The notes: generated by a model not told the origin, from the sequence alone. A stretch of DNA of 64,000 bases from Nonomuraea guangzhouensis (GCF_019396345.1 NZ_JAHKRM010000046.1:1-64000), one strand, 5' to 3'; positions 43,340-53,270 are shown, counted from the first letter of the stretch. Numbers and translations: made by a program.

Positions 43340-44857
43340 ATGGCGGACATATTCGACGCTTACTCCCTCGGGTCCGAATCATGGGATGAGATGTTCGAGC
43401 GGCCGGGCATCCCACGGCCGCAGTATCAGGCGCTTTTCGCCGCCCTCCAACCGCTCGGCGTGGACGAGCTGAGATCCAGAGCCGACCAGCTCGCCAGGAT
43501 GTTCACCAATCGTGGCGTGACCTTCGACTATGCGGGCGAGGAACGGCCGTTCCCGCTCGACCTGATCCCGCGGGTGATCGACGCGGCCGAATGGGATCTC
43601 GTGGCGCGTGGTGTCCGGCAACGGATCTGCGCGCTCGAGGCGTTCCTGGAGGATGTGTACGGCCCACGCCAGGTCTTCCGCGACGGCGTGATGCCCTGGC
43701 AACTGCTGCACTCCAGCCCCCACTACCACCGGGTCGCACACGGCTGGCGACCGCCCAACGGGGTACGCGTGCACGTCGGCGGCATCGACCTCATCCGCGA
43801 CGAGCAGGGTGCCTTGCGCGTGCTCGAAGACAACGTCCGTACCCCCAGCGGGGTCAGCTACGTGCTGGAGAACCGCCTGGCCATGGCCCGGACGTTACCG
43901 TCGCTGTTCGCCGAGCAGTTCGTCCGCCCGGTCGAGGAATACCCGGCCAGGCTGCTGGCCGCGTTGCGCAAGGCGGCACCCGCCGGGGTCACCGACCCGA
44001 CCGTCGTCGTGCTCACGCCCGGCGTCTACAACGCCGCCTACTTCGAGCACGCGTTGCTCGCCCGCCTTATGGGGGTGGAGCTGGTCGAGGGGCGCGATCT
44101 CATCTGTGAGGGCAACCGCATCTCGATGATCACCACGTACGGCAGGCGGCCCGTCCACGTGATCTACCGGCGGATCGACGACGACTACCTCGACCCCCTG
44201 CACTTCCGTGGCGACTCGGTGCTGGGCTGCCCCGGCCTGGTCAACGCCGCCCGCGCCGGCAACGTCACGATCTCCAACGGCGTCGGCAACGGGGTCGCCG
44301 ACGACAAGCTCGTCTACACCTACGTGCCCGAGCTGATCGGCTACTACCTCGGTGAGGAGCCCCTCCTGCGCAACGTGGAAACCTACCGGCTGGACGATCC
44401 CGACATGCGTGACTGGGCGCTGGAGTCGGCGGCCGAGCTCGTTCTCAAACCGGTGGACGGTGCGGGCGGCAAGGGGATCGTGATCGGTCCGGTGGCCACC
44501 GCGGGCCAGCTCGCCTCCGTACGACAGGCCGTACGGGACCATCCGCGAGGCTGGATCGCCCAGCGGCCGGTGATGCTGTCCACCTCGCCCACCTGGATCG
44601 GCGAGCGGCCGGTGCCGCGCCATATCGACCTGCGGCCCTTCGCGGTCAACGACGGCGACGACGTGTGGCTGCTGCCCGGCGGCTTGACCCGCGTCGCGCT
44701 GCCGGAGGGCGAACTGGTGGTCAACTCCAGCCGAGGCGGCGGCTCCAAGGACACGTGGGTGCTCGGCAACGCGCACGCTCCGATGGCCTCGGTCACCGCT
44801 CCGCCTGTCGCCCAGTGGAGCCCGAGCAGGGTCGCGGCGGGGGCCGAGGAACAATGA
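43340..44857 (+). CDS. Circularly permuted ATP-grasp protein (DUF407)
   Basis: 505 residues. Circularly permuted ATP-grasp type 2: GIDLIRDEQGALRVLEDNVR and SGVSYVLENR, VYNAAYFEHALLARLMGVEL, then LKPVDGAGGKGIVIGPVA and RHIDLRPFAV. First gene of the known trio ATP-grasp / alpha-E / transglutaminase, predicted to ligate and process peptides. The substrate is not known. Start ATG 43340. Confidence 0.88.
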   Translation: MADIFDAYSLGSESWDEMFERPGIPRPQYQALFAALQPLGVDELRSRADQLARMFTNRGVTFDYAGEERPFPLDLIPRVIDAAEWDLVARGVRQRICALEAFLEDVYGPRQVFRDGVMPWQLLHSSPHYHRVAHGWRPPNGVRVHVGGIDLIRDEQGALRVLEDNVRTPSGVSYVLENRLAMARTLPSLFAEQFVRPVEEYPARLLAALRKAAPAGVTDPTVVVLTPGVYNAAYFEHALLARLMGVELVEGRDLICEGNRISMITTYGRRPVHVIYRRIDDDYLDPLHFRGDSVLGCPGLVNAARAGNVTISNGVGNGVADDKLVYTYVPELIGYYLGEEPLLRNVETYRLDDPDMRDWALESAAELVLKPVDGAGGKGIVIGPVATAGQLASVRQAVRDHPRGWIAQRPVMLSTSPTWIGERPVPRHIDLRPFAVNDGDDVWLLPGGLTRVALPEGELVVNSSRGGGSKDTWVLGNAHAPMASVTAPPVAQWSPSRVAAGAEEQ

Positions 44858-44882
44858 CCCGCCCGTACGAGGAGGACCCGCG

Positions 44883-45773
44883 ATGACTCGCCCGCTGCTC
44901 AGCCGCATCGCTGAGACCCTGTACTGGATCGGCCGCTACATCGAACGCGCCGACGACACCGCCCGGCTCCTCGATGTGTCCGCGCACCGCATGCTGGACG
45001 AGCCCGAGACATGTCGCTCCATCTGCGCCACTCTCGGCATCCTGCAGCCTGAGCCGTTGAGCGCCACCATGATGATCCGTCGGCTCGCCTATGACCTGGA
45101 CGAACCCGCCTCGATCGCCGCGTCGGTCAGATCGGCAAGGGACAGCGCCCGTGGCGTGCGAGAGGTGATCTCCAGCGAGGCGTGGGAATGTCTCAACGTC
45201 ACCTGGCACCAGCTCCGGCGTCTCCCGACGGTCGCACCGCACGGCTACTTGGCATTCGTCCGCGAGCGGGCCGCGCTGTTCTTCGGGCTGGCCGACGCGA
45301 CGATGAGCAGGGACGACTGCTGGCGGTTCATCGTGCTGGGCCGGAGTCTGGAGCGGGTGGACATGACGACCAGACTGCTGGCCGTACACCTGCCCGGAGA
45401 CAGGCGGCTACTGCTACAGGCCAGCGGCGCCGATGAGTCCTTCACCCGCACGCACGGCGCCCACGCCGACCACGCCCTCGAATTCCTGCTGCTGGACAAC
45501 CTGTTCCCGCGCTCGATCCTCTACTCGCTGCTGACGGCGGAGAAATGCCTGCAGGCTCTGACGCCCGCCAGGGTCAGAGCCGGAGTCGCCGATCCCGCGC
45601 TGGCCGCGATCGGCCGGGTCCGCACCGGCCTGCAGTACACGGATCTCGCCCAGTTGCAGGACCGGGTGCCCGAGCTGCTCGTCTCCCTGCAGGAGGCGTG
45701 CGCGTCCGCTGGTGAGGCGATCGGCGAGCGGTTCTTCCAGCAGAGGGAGGAGCTGGCATGGGTTGGCGCCTGA
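44883..45773 (+). CDS. Alpha-E domain protein (DUF403)
   Basis: 296 residues, all-helical: LLSRIAETLYWIGRYIERAD at the N-terminus is the family signature; LGRSLERVDMTTRLLAVHLP follows at about 155. Conserved Glu-rich helices give the family name. Always linked to circularly permuted ATP-grasp proteins; thought to be part of the same peptide-modifying complex. GAGGAGGACC ribosome site. Overlaps the next gene by 16 bases. Confidence 0.87.
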   Translation: MTRPLLSRIAETLYWIGRYIERADDTARLLDVSAHRMLDEPETCRSICATLGILQPEPLSATMMIRRLAYDLDEPASIAASVRSARDSARGVREVISSEAWECLNVTWHQLRRLPTVAPHGYLAFVRERAALFFGLADATMSRDDCWRFIVLGRSLERVDMTTRLLAVHLPGDRRLLLQASGADESFTRTHGAHADHALEFLLLDNLFPRSILYSLLTAEKCLQALTPARVRAGVADPALAAIGRVRTGLQYTDLAQLQDRVPELLVSLQEACASAGEAIGERFFQQREELAWVGA

Positions 45774-46570
45774 TGATCCGCCACCTGACGCGGATGGAGT
45801 ACGCCGACGAGGCGCGGTCCTCCTTCAACGAGGTGCGGATGACGCCGGCGACCGGGGTGCTGTCGAGTCGTATCGTCGTGCAGCCCGCCGCCCACATCTA
45901 CACCTACCAGGACTACTGGGGCACGACGGTGAGCGCCTTCGACGTGTCCCATCCGCACCGTTCGCTGTCGGTCGAGGCGGTCAGCCGGGTGGAGACGACC
46001 GGGCCTCGCAGGCCCCGGTCCGTTGCCGGGACGCCCGACCCGTCCATGAGCGAGTTGCTCAGGAGTACCCCCGCGACCTCCGTCAGCGACGAGCTGGCAG
46101 AGCTCGCCACGGTACAGGCGAGCGGGCGCGACCCGCATGAGTGCGCTGAGGCGATCTGCGCGGTGGTCGCCGCCCGCGTGGTCTACATGCCAGGCTCGAC
46201 CGGTGTGCGGACCTCCGGGCAGGAGGCGTGGGACCAGGGCAAGGGCGTCTGCCAGGACATGGCCCACCTGACCGTTGGCATGCTCCGCGCCGCCGGCCTG
46301 CCCGCCCGCTATGTCTCCGGCTATCTCCATCCCAAGCCCGACGTCGAGATCGGCGAGCCGGTGGAGGGGCAGAGCCACGCCTGGGTGGAGTACTGGGCGG
46401 GGGAGTGGTTTCCTCTCGACCCCACGAACGGCTCCCCGGTCGGCGAGGCCCACGTCGTGGTGGCCCGCGGCCGCGACTACTCCGACGTCCCTCCCCTGAA
46501 GGGCGTCTATCAGGGCCCGCGGGAAAGCCGTCAGGAAATCAGGGTGACCGTCACTCGCCTGAGGGGATAG
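45758..46570 (+). CDS. Transglutaminase-like cysteine protease
   Basis: 270 residues. Bacterial transglutaminase N-terminal domain (about 5-90) and core with catalytic Cys in GKGVCQDMAHL (about 166), His in GQSHAWVEYW (about 207) and Asp in PLDPTNG. Probably hydrolyses or transfers peptides made by the ATP-grasp partner. AGGGAGGAGC ribosome site at ATG 45758. Confidence 0.9.
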   Translation: MGWRLMIRHLTRMEYADEARSSFNEVRMTPATGVLSSRIVVQPAAHIYTYQDYWGTTVSAFDVSHPHRSLSVEAVSRVETTGPRRPRSVAGTPDPSMSELLRSTPATSVSDELAELATVQASGRDPHECAEAICAVVAARVVYMPGSTGVRTSGQEAWDQGKGVCQDMAHLTVGMLRAAGLPARYVSGYLHPKPDVEIGEPVEGQSHAWVEYWAGEWFPLDPTNGSPVGEAHVVVARGRDYSDVPPLKGVYQGPRESRQEIRVTVTRLRG

Positions 46571-46577
46571 TCGGAAC

Positions 46578-47003
46578 ATGCTGGAAGTAGCGCTGGAAGA
46601 GGCAAGGAAAGGATTCGCCGAAGGCGGCGTCCCGGTGGGAGCGGCGTTGTTCGCGGCGGACGGCACACTGCTGGGCCGTGGACGCAACCGCAGGGTCCAG
46701 GACGGCGACCCGTCGGTGCACGGGGAGACCGCCGCGTTCCGCGACGCCGGACGGCAGCCCACCTACCGGGGCACGACCATGGTGACCACACTGTCGCCCT
46801 GCTGGTACTGCAGCGGGCTGATCCGCCAGTTCGGCATCTCGCATCTCGTCGTGGGGGAGTGCCGGACCTTCATGGGCCAGCACGAGTGGCTCGCCCGCCA
46901 CGGCGTGGACGTGGTGGTGCTCGACTCCCAGGAATGCGTCGACCTCATGACCGCCTTCATCGCCGCCAACCCCACGCTGTGGAATGAGGACATCGGCAAA
47001 TGA
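46578..47003 (+). CDS. Cytosine deaminase-like (CDA fold)
   Basis: 141 residues. Zinc site HGETAAF (His-Ala-Glu type, about 55) and SPCWYCSG (about 74-81). The C-terminal LWNEDIGK tail with WNED is as in fungal-type cytosine deaminases. Converts cytosine to uracil, or a related base. It starts 8 bp after the transglutaminase stop and overlaps the oxygenase by 4 bases. Confidence 0.88.
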   Translation: MLEVALEEARKGFAEGGVPVGAALFAADGTLLGRGRNRRVQDGDPSVHGETAAFRDAGRQPTYRGTTMVTTLSPCWYCSGLIRQFGISHLVVGECRTFMGQHEWLARHGVDVVVLDSQECVDLMTAFIAANPTLWNEDIGK

Positions 47004-47908
47004 TCCCCGTCATCGACCTTCAAGGCGAGTCCGTGCCGGAGCGGGTGGACGCCGCCCTGCGCGAGTTCGGATTCCTGCTGATCACCGGCCACGGCGTCCC
47101 CGCCGAACTCCGCTCCGACGTGCGGCGGGCGGCCAAGCGCTTCTTCGCCCTGCCGGGAGAGGCCAAGGAGCGGTACGCGGCCACCGTGGGAGAGCGGGGC
47201 TGGCTGCCACCAGGCGTGGAGGCCAACGGTTACGCCGAAGGCACGCCCACGCCACCCGATCTGAAGGAGACCTTCGCCGTCGGAGCCGACCAGCCGATCG
47301 GCCATCCACGCATCGACCGCGAATGGTTCCTCCAGAACGTGTGGCCCCCCGAGGTGCCGGAGCTGGAGTCGCTGGTCACCGCGTACCTGACCCAGATGCG
47401 CGCGCTCGCCGACCGGCTGCTGCTGATCTGCGCGCGGGCCCTGGGCATCGAGGAGGACTTCTTCACCTCAAGGGCCGACCACCCGACCTTCACCATGAAC
47501 ATCAACCGATACCCGCCGCTGTCGCAGGTCGGGCCGCCCGAGCCGGGCCAGTTCAGGATCGGCCCGCACACCGACTTCGGCACCGTCACGATCCTGGACC
47601 GCCAGCTCGGCGTCGGCGGCCTCCAGGTCTTCACCCTCGACGGCGAGTGGATCGACGCGCCCTACGTGCCGGACGCCCTCACGATCAACATCGGTGACCT
47701 GCTGGCCCGCTGGACCGGCGAGCGCTGGCGCTCGACCCGCCACCGCGTCCTGCCGCCCGACCCGTCGGCCCCCGATGAGGAGCTGGTGTCGCTCATCTAC
47801 TTCTACGAGTGCAATCCCCTCACCGAGGTGGTGCCGCTCATCGGTGACGCCGAGCCCGTCGTCGCATCCGACTACCTCATGGAGAAGCTGAGGGCGATCA
47901 CCCTATGA
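47000..47908 (+). CDS. 2-oxoglutarate/Fe(II) oxygenase, isopenicillin-N-synthase-like
   Basis: 302 residues. DIOX_N domain (VPERVDAALREFGFLLITGH) and core with the HTD triad start (GPHTDFGTVTILDR at about 190) and distal His in STRHRVL near 245; the 2OG-binding Arg is in the following strand. With cytosine deaminase and NCS1 permease as neighbours it may hydroxylate a pyrimidine base. ATG overlaps the deaminase stop. Confidence 0.87.
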   Translation: MIPVIDLQGESVPERVDAALREFGFLLITGHGVPAELRSDVRRAAKRFFALPGEAKERYAATVGERGWLPPGVEANGYAEGTPTPPDLKETFAVGADQPIGHPRIDREWFLQNVWPPEVPELESLVTAYLTQMRALADRLLLICARALGIEEDFFTSRADHPTFTMNINRYPPLSQVGPPEPGQFRIGPHTDFGTVTILDRQLGVGGLQVFTLDGEWIDAPYVPDALTINIGDLLARWTGERWRSTRHRVLPPDPSAPDEELVSLIYFYECNPLTEVVPLIGDAEPVVASDYLMEKLRAITL

Positions 47909-49262
47909 CCGTCGTACGCGAAGGCACCTATGGCGACAAAGTCGCCGCGATCGAGCCGGGCGGCCTGGAGTTCATCCCCCTGGCGGAGCGGCACGGCAAG
48001 CCCTCGGGCCTGTTATGGACCTGGATGTCGCCGAACCTGGAATTCGCCACGATCTTCCTCGGCGTGCTCGCCGTGGCGGCCTTCAAACTCAGCTTCTGGC
48101 AGGCGGTCCTGGCTTGCGCCGTGGGCAGCGGCCTCGGCGCGATCACGCACGGCATCCTGTCGGCCCAGGGCCCCGCCTCCGGAGTGCCGCAGATGGTGCT
48201 CGGACGATTGCCCTTTGGCTACTGGGGCAACATCCTGCCGGCCGCGTTCAACTCGGTGGCCGCCGGGATCGGCTGGTTCGCGGTCAACAGCGTCAGCGCC
48301 GCGCTCGCCCTCAACACGCTGACGGGCCTGCCCGCCTGGCTCTGCCTGGCCATCGCGGTCGCGGCCATGGTGACGCTCGGCTTCTTCGGCCACAACCTGG
48401 TCCAGGCCTTCGAACGCTTCGCCTTCCCCGTGCTCGCCGTGATCCTGCTCGTCACCTCGGTTCTCATCGTGTCCCAAGCCGACCTAGGCCACGCGGGCGA
48501 GGGCGGCGGGACGGGCGGCTTCCTGCTGGCCATCGGCGCCTCCTTCGGCTACGCCGCCGGCTGGAACCCGTACGCCGCCGACTACACCCGCTACCTGCCG
48601 CCCGGCTCCTCCCGCCGGGCGGTCGGCCTCTCGGCCGGGCTCGGCGTCTTCCTCTCCTGTGTGATCCTGCAGGCCGTCGGCGCGGCCTCCGTGACCATCG
48701 GCGGTGGTGACCCGCTCGGCCAGCCCACCACCGCGTTCACCCAGCACCTTCCCGGCCCGGTGGCCGGCCTGACGCTGCTCGCGATCGCTCTCGGCGCGGT
48801 GGCGGCCAACGCGCTCAACGTCTACTCGGGCGCGATGTCGCTGCTCGCGCTGGGGGTACGGCTTCCGCTGCACCTCCGAAGAGCCATCATGGCCCTGGCC
48901 TGCGGGGCGATCGGCTTCACCGTGGCGTTGTCCGGGCTGGCCGACGCCGGGCACAGTACGAGGCGTTCCTCCTGGTCATCGCCTACTGGATCGGCCCGTG
49001 GCTGGGCGTGGTGCTGACGGATCTGTTCCTGCGCCGCGGCGGGGAGCCCCCTCCGGTGCTGTTCGACAGGCGGCACACCAACTGGGCGGGCCCGATCGCG
49101 ATGATCGTCGGGGTCGTCGTGTCGGTCTGGCTCTTCTCCAACCAGCAGCAGTACGTCGGCCTGATCCCTCAGCGGGTCCCCGCGGTCGGCGACATCGCCT
49201 TCGAGGTGGGCTTCCTCATCTCGGCCGCCCTCTACCTGGCCCTGAGACGCAGGAGTTCGTGA
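47905..49262 (+). pseudogene. NCS1 cytosine/purine permease, frameshifted
   Basis: Residues 1-350 of a CodB-like NCS1 permease (WTWMSPNLEFATIFLGVLAV; ASFGYAAGWNPYAADYTRYL) are in one frame. At about 48950 the frame changes: the continuation YEAFLLVIAYWIGPWLGVVL and on to the C-terminal helices ends in a second frame at 49262. One missing base in GGGCACAGTACGAG (expected CACAAGTAC) restores the whole protein. Either a real single-base deletion or a sequencing error. ATG overlaps the oxygenase stop. Confidence 0.85.
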
Positions 49263-49275
49263 CAGGCTTGCCGCT

Positions 49276-49815
49276 ATGGGATTCGGGGTTCGTCAGTTCG
49301 AGCTGACGTTGATGCATCGGATGCGTGATCTCAACGACGGGCGGGTGGAGGACGCGCTCATCGACATGGGCGCGTCCCGGGCCGAGCTCCGCGCCGCCCA
49401 CACCCAATGGACGAAGATGGCCCACTCCGTGCGGACTCGGAAGGGGCTGGCCGGGCTGCGGACGGTGCTCGGCCCGCCGCCGTACCAGGGCAGGACCACG
49501 ATCGGGAGCCTGACCTGCGACGTGGCTCGCTGGGCGCTGCCGGCCTGGCCGGACCTGGAGTTCGAGGTCCTGCTCGGGCCGGACGGCGCGGTGTGGAACC
49601 AGTGGTTCGTCCGTCCCCACGGCGACAAGGCGCTGGCCTTCGCGGACCTGGTGCCGTGGGGGTGTGTGGTCGCCGACGTCGCTTCGAGCTTCCCCGGGGC
49701 GGCCCAGGGCGAGGGGTCGGCTCCGCACCATTGGGTGGTCGACTTCGCCCACGAGGGCACGGACTATCGGGCTCGGTTCGTGTACGGCCTGTACCAGCGT
49801 CTCGACCGCGCCTGA
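49276..49815 (+). CDS. Hypothetical protein
   Basis: 179 residues, soluble, no signal peptide. Features: QFELTLMHRMRDLNDGRVED, TIGSLTCDVARWALPAWPDL, HHWVVDFAHEGTDYRARFVY. Coding-like codon use throughout supports it as a real gene. Starts 13 bp after the permease end. Function unknown. Confidence 0.65.
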   Translation: MGFGVRQFELTLMHRMRDLNDGRVEDALIDMGASRAELRAAHTQWTKMAHSVRTRKGLAGLRTVLGPPPYQGRTTIGSLTCDVARWALPAWPDLEFEVLLGPDGAVWNQWFVRPHGDKALAFADLVPWGCVVADVASSFPGAAQGEGSAPHHWVVDFAHEGTDYRARFVYGLYQRLDRA

Positions 49816-49820
49816 CGGGG

Positions 49821-50258
49821 TCAGATCGGGCAGGCTCCCGGAAGGCTCGACTCATATCCGAATTTGAGCACGTCCGTTCGGTCGTTGAGTGCCGCCGGTA
49901 GGTTTCCCCATCCTCCGGGGCCGACCGTATAAATACGCTCATAACAACCGCGCCCGGCATTCCAATCCATGAGCAGCACGTCTCTCGTTCCTCGGTTGTA
50001 GAACGAGGTGAGTTTGTCGGGCTCGGTCATGTAATACACGCCCTGGTTGCCGGGCAGATTCGGATGAGCGGTCAACATGCTGCTGCCGCCCGCGTCGCGC
50101 CATGAGCAGAAGTAGTTGGCAGCGCAGTCGCCGTAGGCCATCAGCGACGAGACCGTGGTCGTGGATGCCTGGGCGGCCGTGCCGGCTCCGATGATCAAGG
50201 GGGCCGCGACCATGGCCGCGGCGAGCATCTTCACGGCCGGCTTCAAAGGCGTGCGCAT
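49821..50258 (-). CDS. Secreted peptidase-inhibitor-like protein (I36-type)
   Basis: 145 residues. Signal peptide with a positive start and hydrophobic core (MLAAAMVAAPLIIGAGTAA), cleavage probably after QAS. The mature part has GDCAANYFCSWRDAGG and DVLLMDWNAGRGCYERIYTV, a short cysteine-containing beta-rich fold like the I36/SMI inhibitor family. Extracellular. Stop lies 6 bp from the end of the convergent hypothetical gene. Confidence 0.7.
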   Translation of the reverse strand: MRTPLKPAVKMLAAAMVAAPLIIGAGTAAQASTTTVSSLMAYGDCAANYFCSWRDAGGSSMLTAHPNLPGNQGVYYMTEPDKLTSFYNRGTRDVLLMDWNAGRGCYERIYTVGPGGWGNLPAALNDRTDVLKFGYESSLPGACPI

Positions 50259-50398
50259 GGATTCCTCCGTTGCTGATTATCGACGGCTACAAACCTCGCA
50301 AATTCCGCTGTCATTGAGCTGTCTTATAGTTGTCGTCGCCTTGTCGTATTCCGGCGGCCCGATGTACGGTCCCCGTCTCAGACCAGGAAGGCGGACTC

Positions 50399-51226
50399 AT
50401 GGAAACCGGCACGCTCAACGTGCCCGGCGCCGACATCTACTACGAGGTACGCGGCTCCGGACCGGCTCTCCTGCTCATCAACGGCGGCGACGGCGACGCG
50501 GCGCTGTTCGGGCCGCTGGCCACGCTGCTCGCCGGCCGCTTCAAGGTCATCACCTACGACCCGCGCGGCAACTCGCGCAGCCGCCTGACAGGCGAGCCGG
50601 GCGAACAGCGGATCGGCGAGCACGCCGACGACGCCCACCTGCTGCTGCGCGCGCTGGACGCCGAGCCCGCGTACGTGTTCGGCACCAGCTACGGCGGCAT
50701 GGTCGGCATGGATCTGCTCGCCCGGCATCCCGCCCAGGTCCGGGCCCTGGTCGCGCACGAGCCGTTCGTCATCGAGCTGCTGCCCGACGCCGGCCGGTGG
50801 CACGCCCGGTTCCAGGAGGTGTACGAGATCTACCGGCGCGAAGGCGCGGACACGGCGCTGCGGATGTTCAGCGCGGACGTCGGGGTGGACCTTCCGCCGG
50901 AGCCGTCCGAGGGCCTGCCCGCGCCGGTGCGGGAGATGCTGGATCGGGTCCGCGCCAACCTGGACACGGTCCTCGCGTATGAGTTGCGGTCGTTCGTCCG
51001 TTTCAGACCGGACCTGGACGCGCTGCGTGACGCCCCGATCGTCGTGGCGTTCGGCGCCGAATCGGGGGAGACGCTGTTGCGGCGCACCACCGAGGCTGTC
51101 GCTGAGGGCCTGGGCAGACGGATCGTGGAGGTCCCCGGAGGTCACGTCGGCTTCCTGACCAACGCGGGCGAGTTCGCCAAGACCCTGGGCGACGTGCTGG
51201 GCGACCCCGTGCCGCCCAAGGGGTGA
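50399..51226 (+). CDS. Alpha/beta hydrolase
   Basis: 275 residues. Oxyanion motif NGGDGDA, TYDPRGNSRS, elbow FGTSYGGMVGMD with Ser at about 101, and terminal His in VPGGHVGF. CAGGAAGGCGG ribosome site before ATG 50399. Substrate unknown. Confidence 0.87.
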   Translation: METGTLNVPGADIYYEVRGSGPALLLINGGDGDAALFGPLATLLAGRFKVITYDPRGNSRSRLTGEPGEQRIGEHADDAHLLLRALDAEPAYVFGTSYGGMVGMDLLARHPAQVRALVAHEPFVIELLPDAGRWHARFQEVYEIYRREGADTALRMFSADVGVDLPPEPSEGLPAPVREMLDRVRANLDTVLAYELRSFVRFRPDLDALRDAPIVVAFGAESGETLLRRTTEAVAEGLGRRIVEVPGGHVGFLTNAGEFAKTLGDVLGDPVPPKG

Positions 51227-51463
51227 TCACCTCCTGTCGCTGAACGGGGCAAGGGCGGTCACCGGTACGGACAGTCGTACCCCAGGCCGGCAACAGCACC
51301 AGTCCTTCGTCGATCACGGCCCACGACTGCCCTGTTCGACGACCGCTATACGCTGGCAGCGTAAGAACCTCTTCGGCTACGCCCACAGATGACCGTGCTC
51401 GACCGCTTCCTCCCGCTCCAGGCGTTCGGCGATCCTAGAGGCATCAAAGGAGGGAACCGGTCA
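51227..51463. other. Intergenic region with a 13-bp inverted repeat
   Basis: No gene is supported. ACGCTG-G-CAGCGT (51350-51362) is a perfect inverted repeat overlapping a CTATAC -10-like sequence, a possible operator for the oxidoreductase gene at 51464. Confidence 0.35.
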
Positions 51464-52627
51464 ATGAACGAAACCGGACGCGAGCTGCCCGCGCGGGCCT
51501 CGGCGGTCATCATCGGGGGCGGCGCCATGGGCGTCAGCTCGGCCTACGCGCTGGCCGCGGCCGGAGTCACCGACGTGGTCCTGCTCGACAAGGGGCCACT
51601 GGGCTCCGGCTCGACCTCGAAGGCCGCCGGGGGAGTGCGCGCGCAGTTCTCCGACCGGGTCAACATCGAGCTCGCCGCACGCAGCCTCGAGACGTTCGAG
51701 ACCTTCGCCGGCCGCTTCGGGCAGGAGATCGACCTGCACCAGGTGGGCTACCTGTTCCTGCTCGACTCGCCCGAGTCCGTCGCGGAGTTCGAGAAGAACG
51801 TCGCGGTCCAGAACGACCTGGGCGTGCCCAGCCGGATGATCTCGGTGCGCGAGGCCGCGGAGCTGTCGCCGCTGATCGACACCGACGGACTGCTCGCCGC
51901 CGCCTACTCGCCCACCGACGGCCACTGCACGCCCGAATCCGTGGTGCTCGGCTACGCGGGCGCGGCCCGCCGGCTCGGCGCCCGGCTGCTGCCCAACTGC
52001 GCCGCGACCGGCATCGAGACGGTGGACGGCCGCATCGTCGCCGTCCGCACCGAGGGTGGCCGGATCGAGACCGACACCGTGATCTGCGCGGCCGGCGCCT
52101 GGTCGAGCCCCATAGGCGCGTGGGTGGGCGTCGACCTGCCGGTGAGCCCGCTGCGCAGGCAGATCCTGATCACCGAGCCGGTCCCCGACCTGCCGCCCAT
52201 GACGTTCACCATCGACTTCGGCACCACGTTCTACTTCCACCGGGAAGGCCCCGGCCTGCTGCTGGGCATGTCCGATCCGGACGAGACGCCGGGGTTCAAG
52301 TTCGACCGGTCCGACGCCTGGCTGCCCAGGCTGGGCGAGGCCATGGCCCGCCGCGCCCCGGCGCTGATGGAGACGGGCATCGCCACCGGCTGGGCCGGCC
52401 TGTACGAAGACACGCCGGACCACAACGCGCTCATCGGGACCGCCCCGAACGTCGACCGGTTCATCTACGCCACCGGCTTCTCCGGCCACGGCTTCCTGAT
52501 GAGCCCGGCCGTCGGGGAGGTGGTGCGCGACCTCTACCTGGAACGGGCGCCGTTCGTCGACGTCACCGCCTTCGACGCGAGCCGCTTCGTCCTGGCCGGG
52601 GCCAGACCCGAGCTCAACATCGTCTGA
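51464..52627 (+). CDS. FAD-dependent oxidoreductase (DAO / sarcosine oxidase family)
   Basis: 387 residues. FAD dinucleotide motif AVIIGGGAMGVSSAYALAAA (about 12-31), GSTSKAAGGVRAQFSD, FTIDFGTTFYFHREG, and GLYEDTPDHNALIG with a C-terminal FSGHGFLMSPAVGE. Oxidises an amine or amino acid such as a glycine or sarcosine derivative. AAAGGAGGG ribosome site before ATG 51464. Confidence 0.88.
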   Translation: MNETGRELPARASAVIIGGGAMGVSSAYALAAAGVTDVVLLDKGPLGSGSTSKAAGGVRAQFSDRVNIELAARSLETFETFAGRFGQEIDLHQVGYLFLLDSPESVAEFEKNVAVQNDLGVPSRMISVREAAELSPLIDTDGLLAAAYSPTDGHCTPESVVLGYAGAARRLGARLLPNCAATGIETVDGRIVAVRTEGGRIETDTVICAAGAWSSPIGAWVGVDLPVSPLRRQILITEPVPDLPPMTFTIDFGTTFYFHREGPGLLLGMSDPDETPGFKFDRSDAWLPRLGEAMARRAPALMETGIATGWAGLYEDTPDHNALIGTAPNVDRFIYATGFSGHGFLMSPAVGEVVRDLYLERAPFVDVTAFDASRFVLAGARPELNIV

Positions 52628-52640
52628 CGGGCTGATCGCG

Positions 52641-53270
52641 TCACCGGGGGTCCGTGGCCGCCCTGCGTTGGGCGCGCAGGCGGTACCAGCGGGTCCAGAG
52701 GGTGAGGGCCGCCAGGTCGGCGAAGTGCAGCACGTAGGACACGGCCACCGCGACGTCGATCGGTAGCAGGAAGATCACCGGGATGTGGATCGCCGCGTCG
52801 GCCAGCATGCCGAACCCCCACACCAGCGCCGCCGTGTAGAAGCCGCGGCGGAACGCCGGCGAGGCGTCCCATTTGGCCTCGATGTCCCCGGCGACGAAGC
52901 GCTTGGCCAGGTGGAAGGTGAGCGGCCTGCCCACGAGGCACGTACCGAGGAAGAGCAGGCCCAGGAACGCCACGTGGATCGACCCCTTGGCCAGCAGGAA
53001 CCGCTCGTCACCCGTGACCAGCGTGAGCGCCAGTCCCGTGCCGAACAGGACCAGCAGGAAGACGGCCGCCCCGTCGAACGCGCGGTGCCGTACCGCGACA
53101 TAGACGGTGCGTAGCGCCGCGACGCCCGCCCCCACGAGCAGGGCGACGTAGCTGCCGTATCCGAGGAGCCGGAAGAGATAGAAGGCACCGATCGGCGGCA
53201 CGATCTCCCACAGCAGCAGCGAGATCAGTGCACGTCCACGGAGCGAGAGGGCTGAGGCGCGAGTGTCCAT
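52641..53270 (-). CDS. VC0807-like membrane protein
   Basis: 209 residues with about six membrane helices (LISLLLWEIVPPIGAFYLFR; ALLVGAGVAALRTVYVAVRH; KGSIHVAFLGLLFLGTCLVG). Conserved basic residues between segments as in the VC0807 family. Start ATG 53270 (MDTRAS). Divergent from a two-component system, a position that often marks the target of DesKR-type membrane sensors, but this is inference. Confidence 0.75.
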   Translation of the reverse strand: MDTRASALSLRGRALISLLLWEIVPPIGAFYLFRLLGYGSYVALLVGAGVAALRTVYVAVRHRAFDGAAVFLLVLFGTGLALTLVTGDERFLLAKGSIHVAFLGLLFLGTCLVGRPLTFHLAKRFVAGDIEAKWDASPAFRRGFYTAALVWGFGMLADAAIHIPVIFLLPIDVAVAVSYVLHFADLAALTLWTRWYRLRAQRRAATDPR

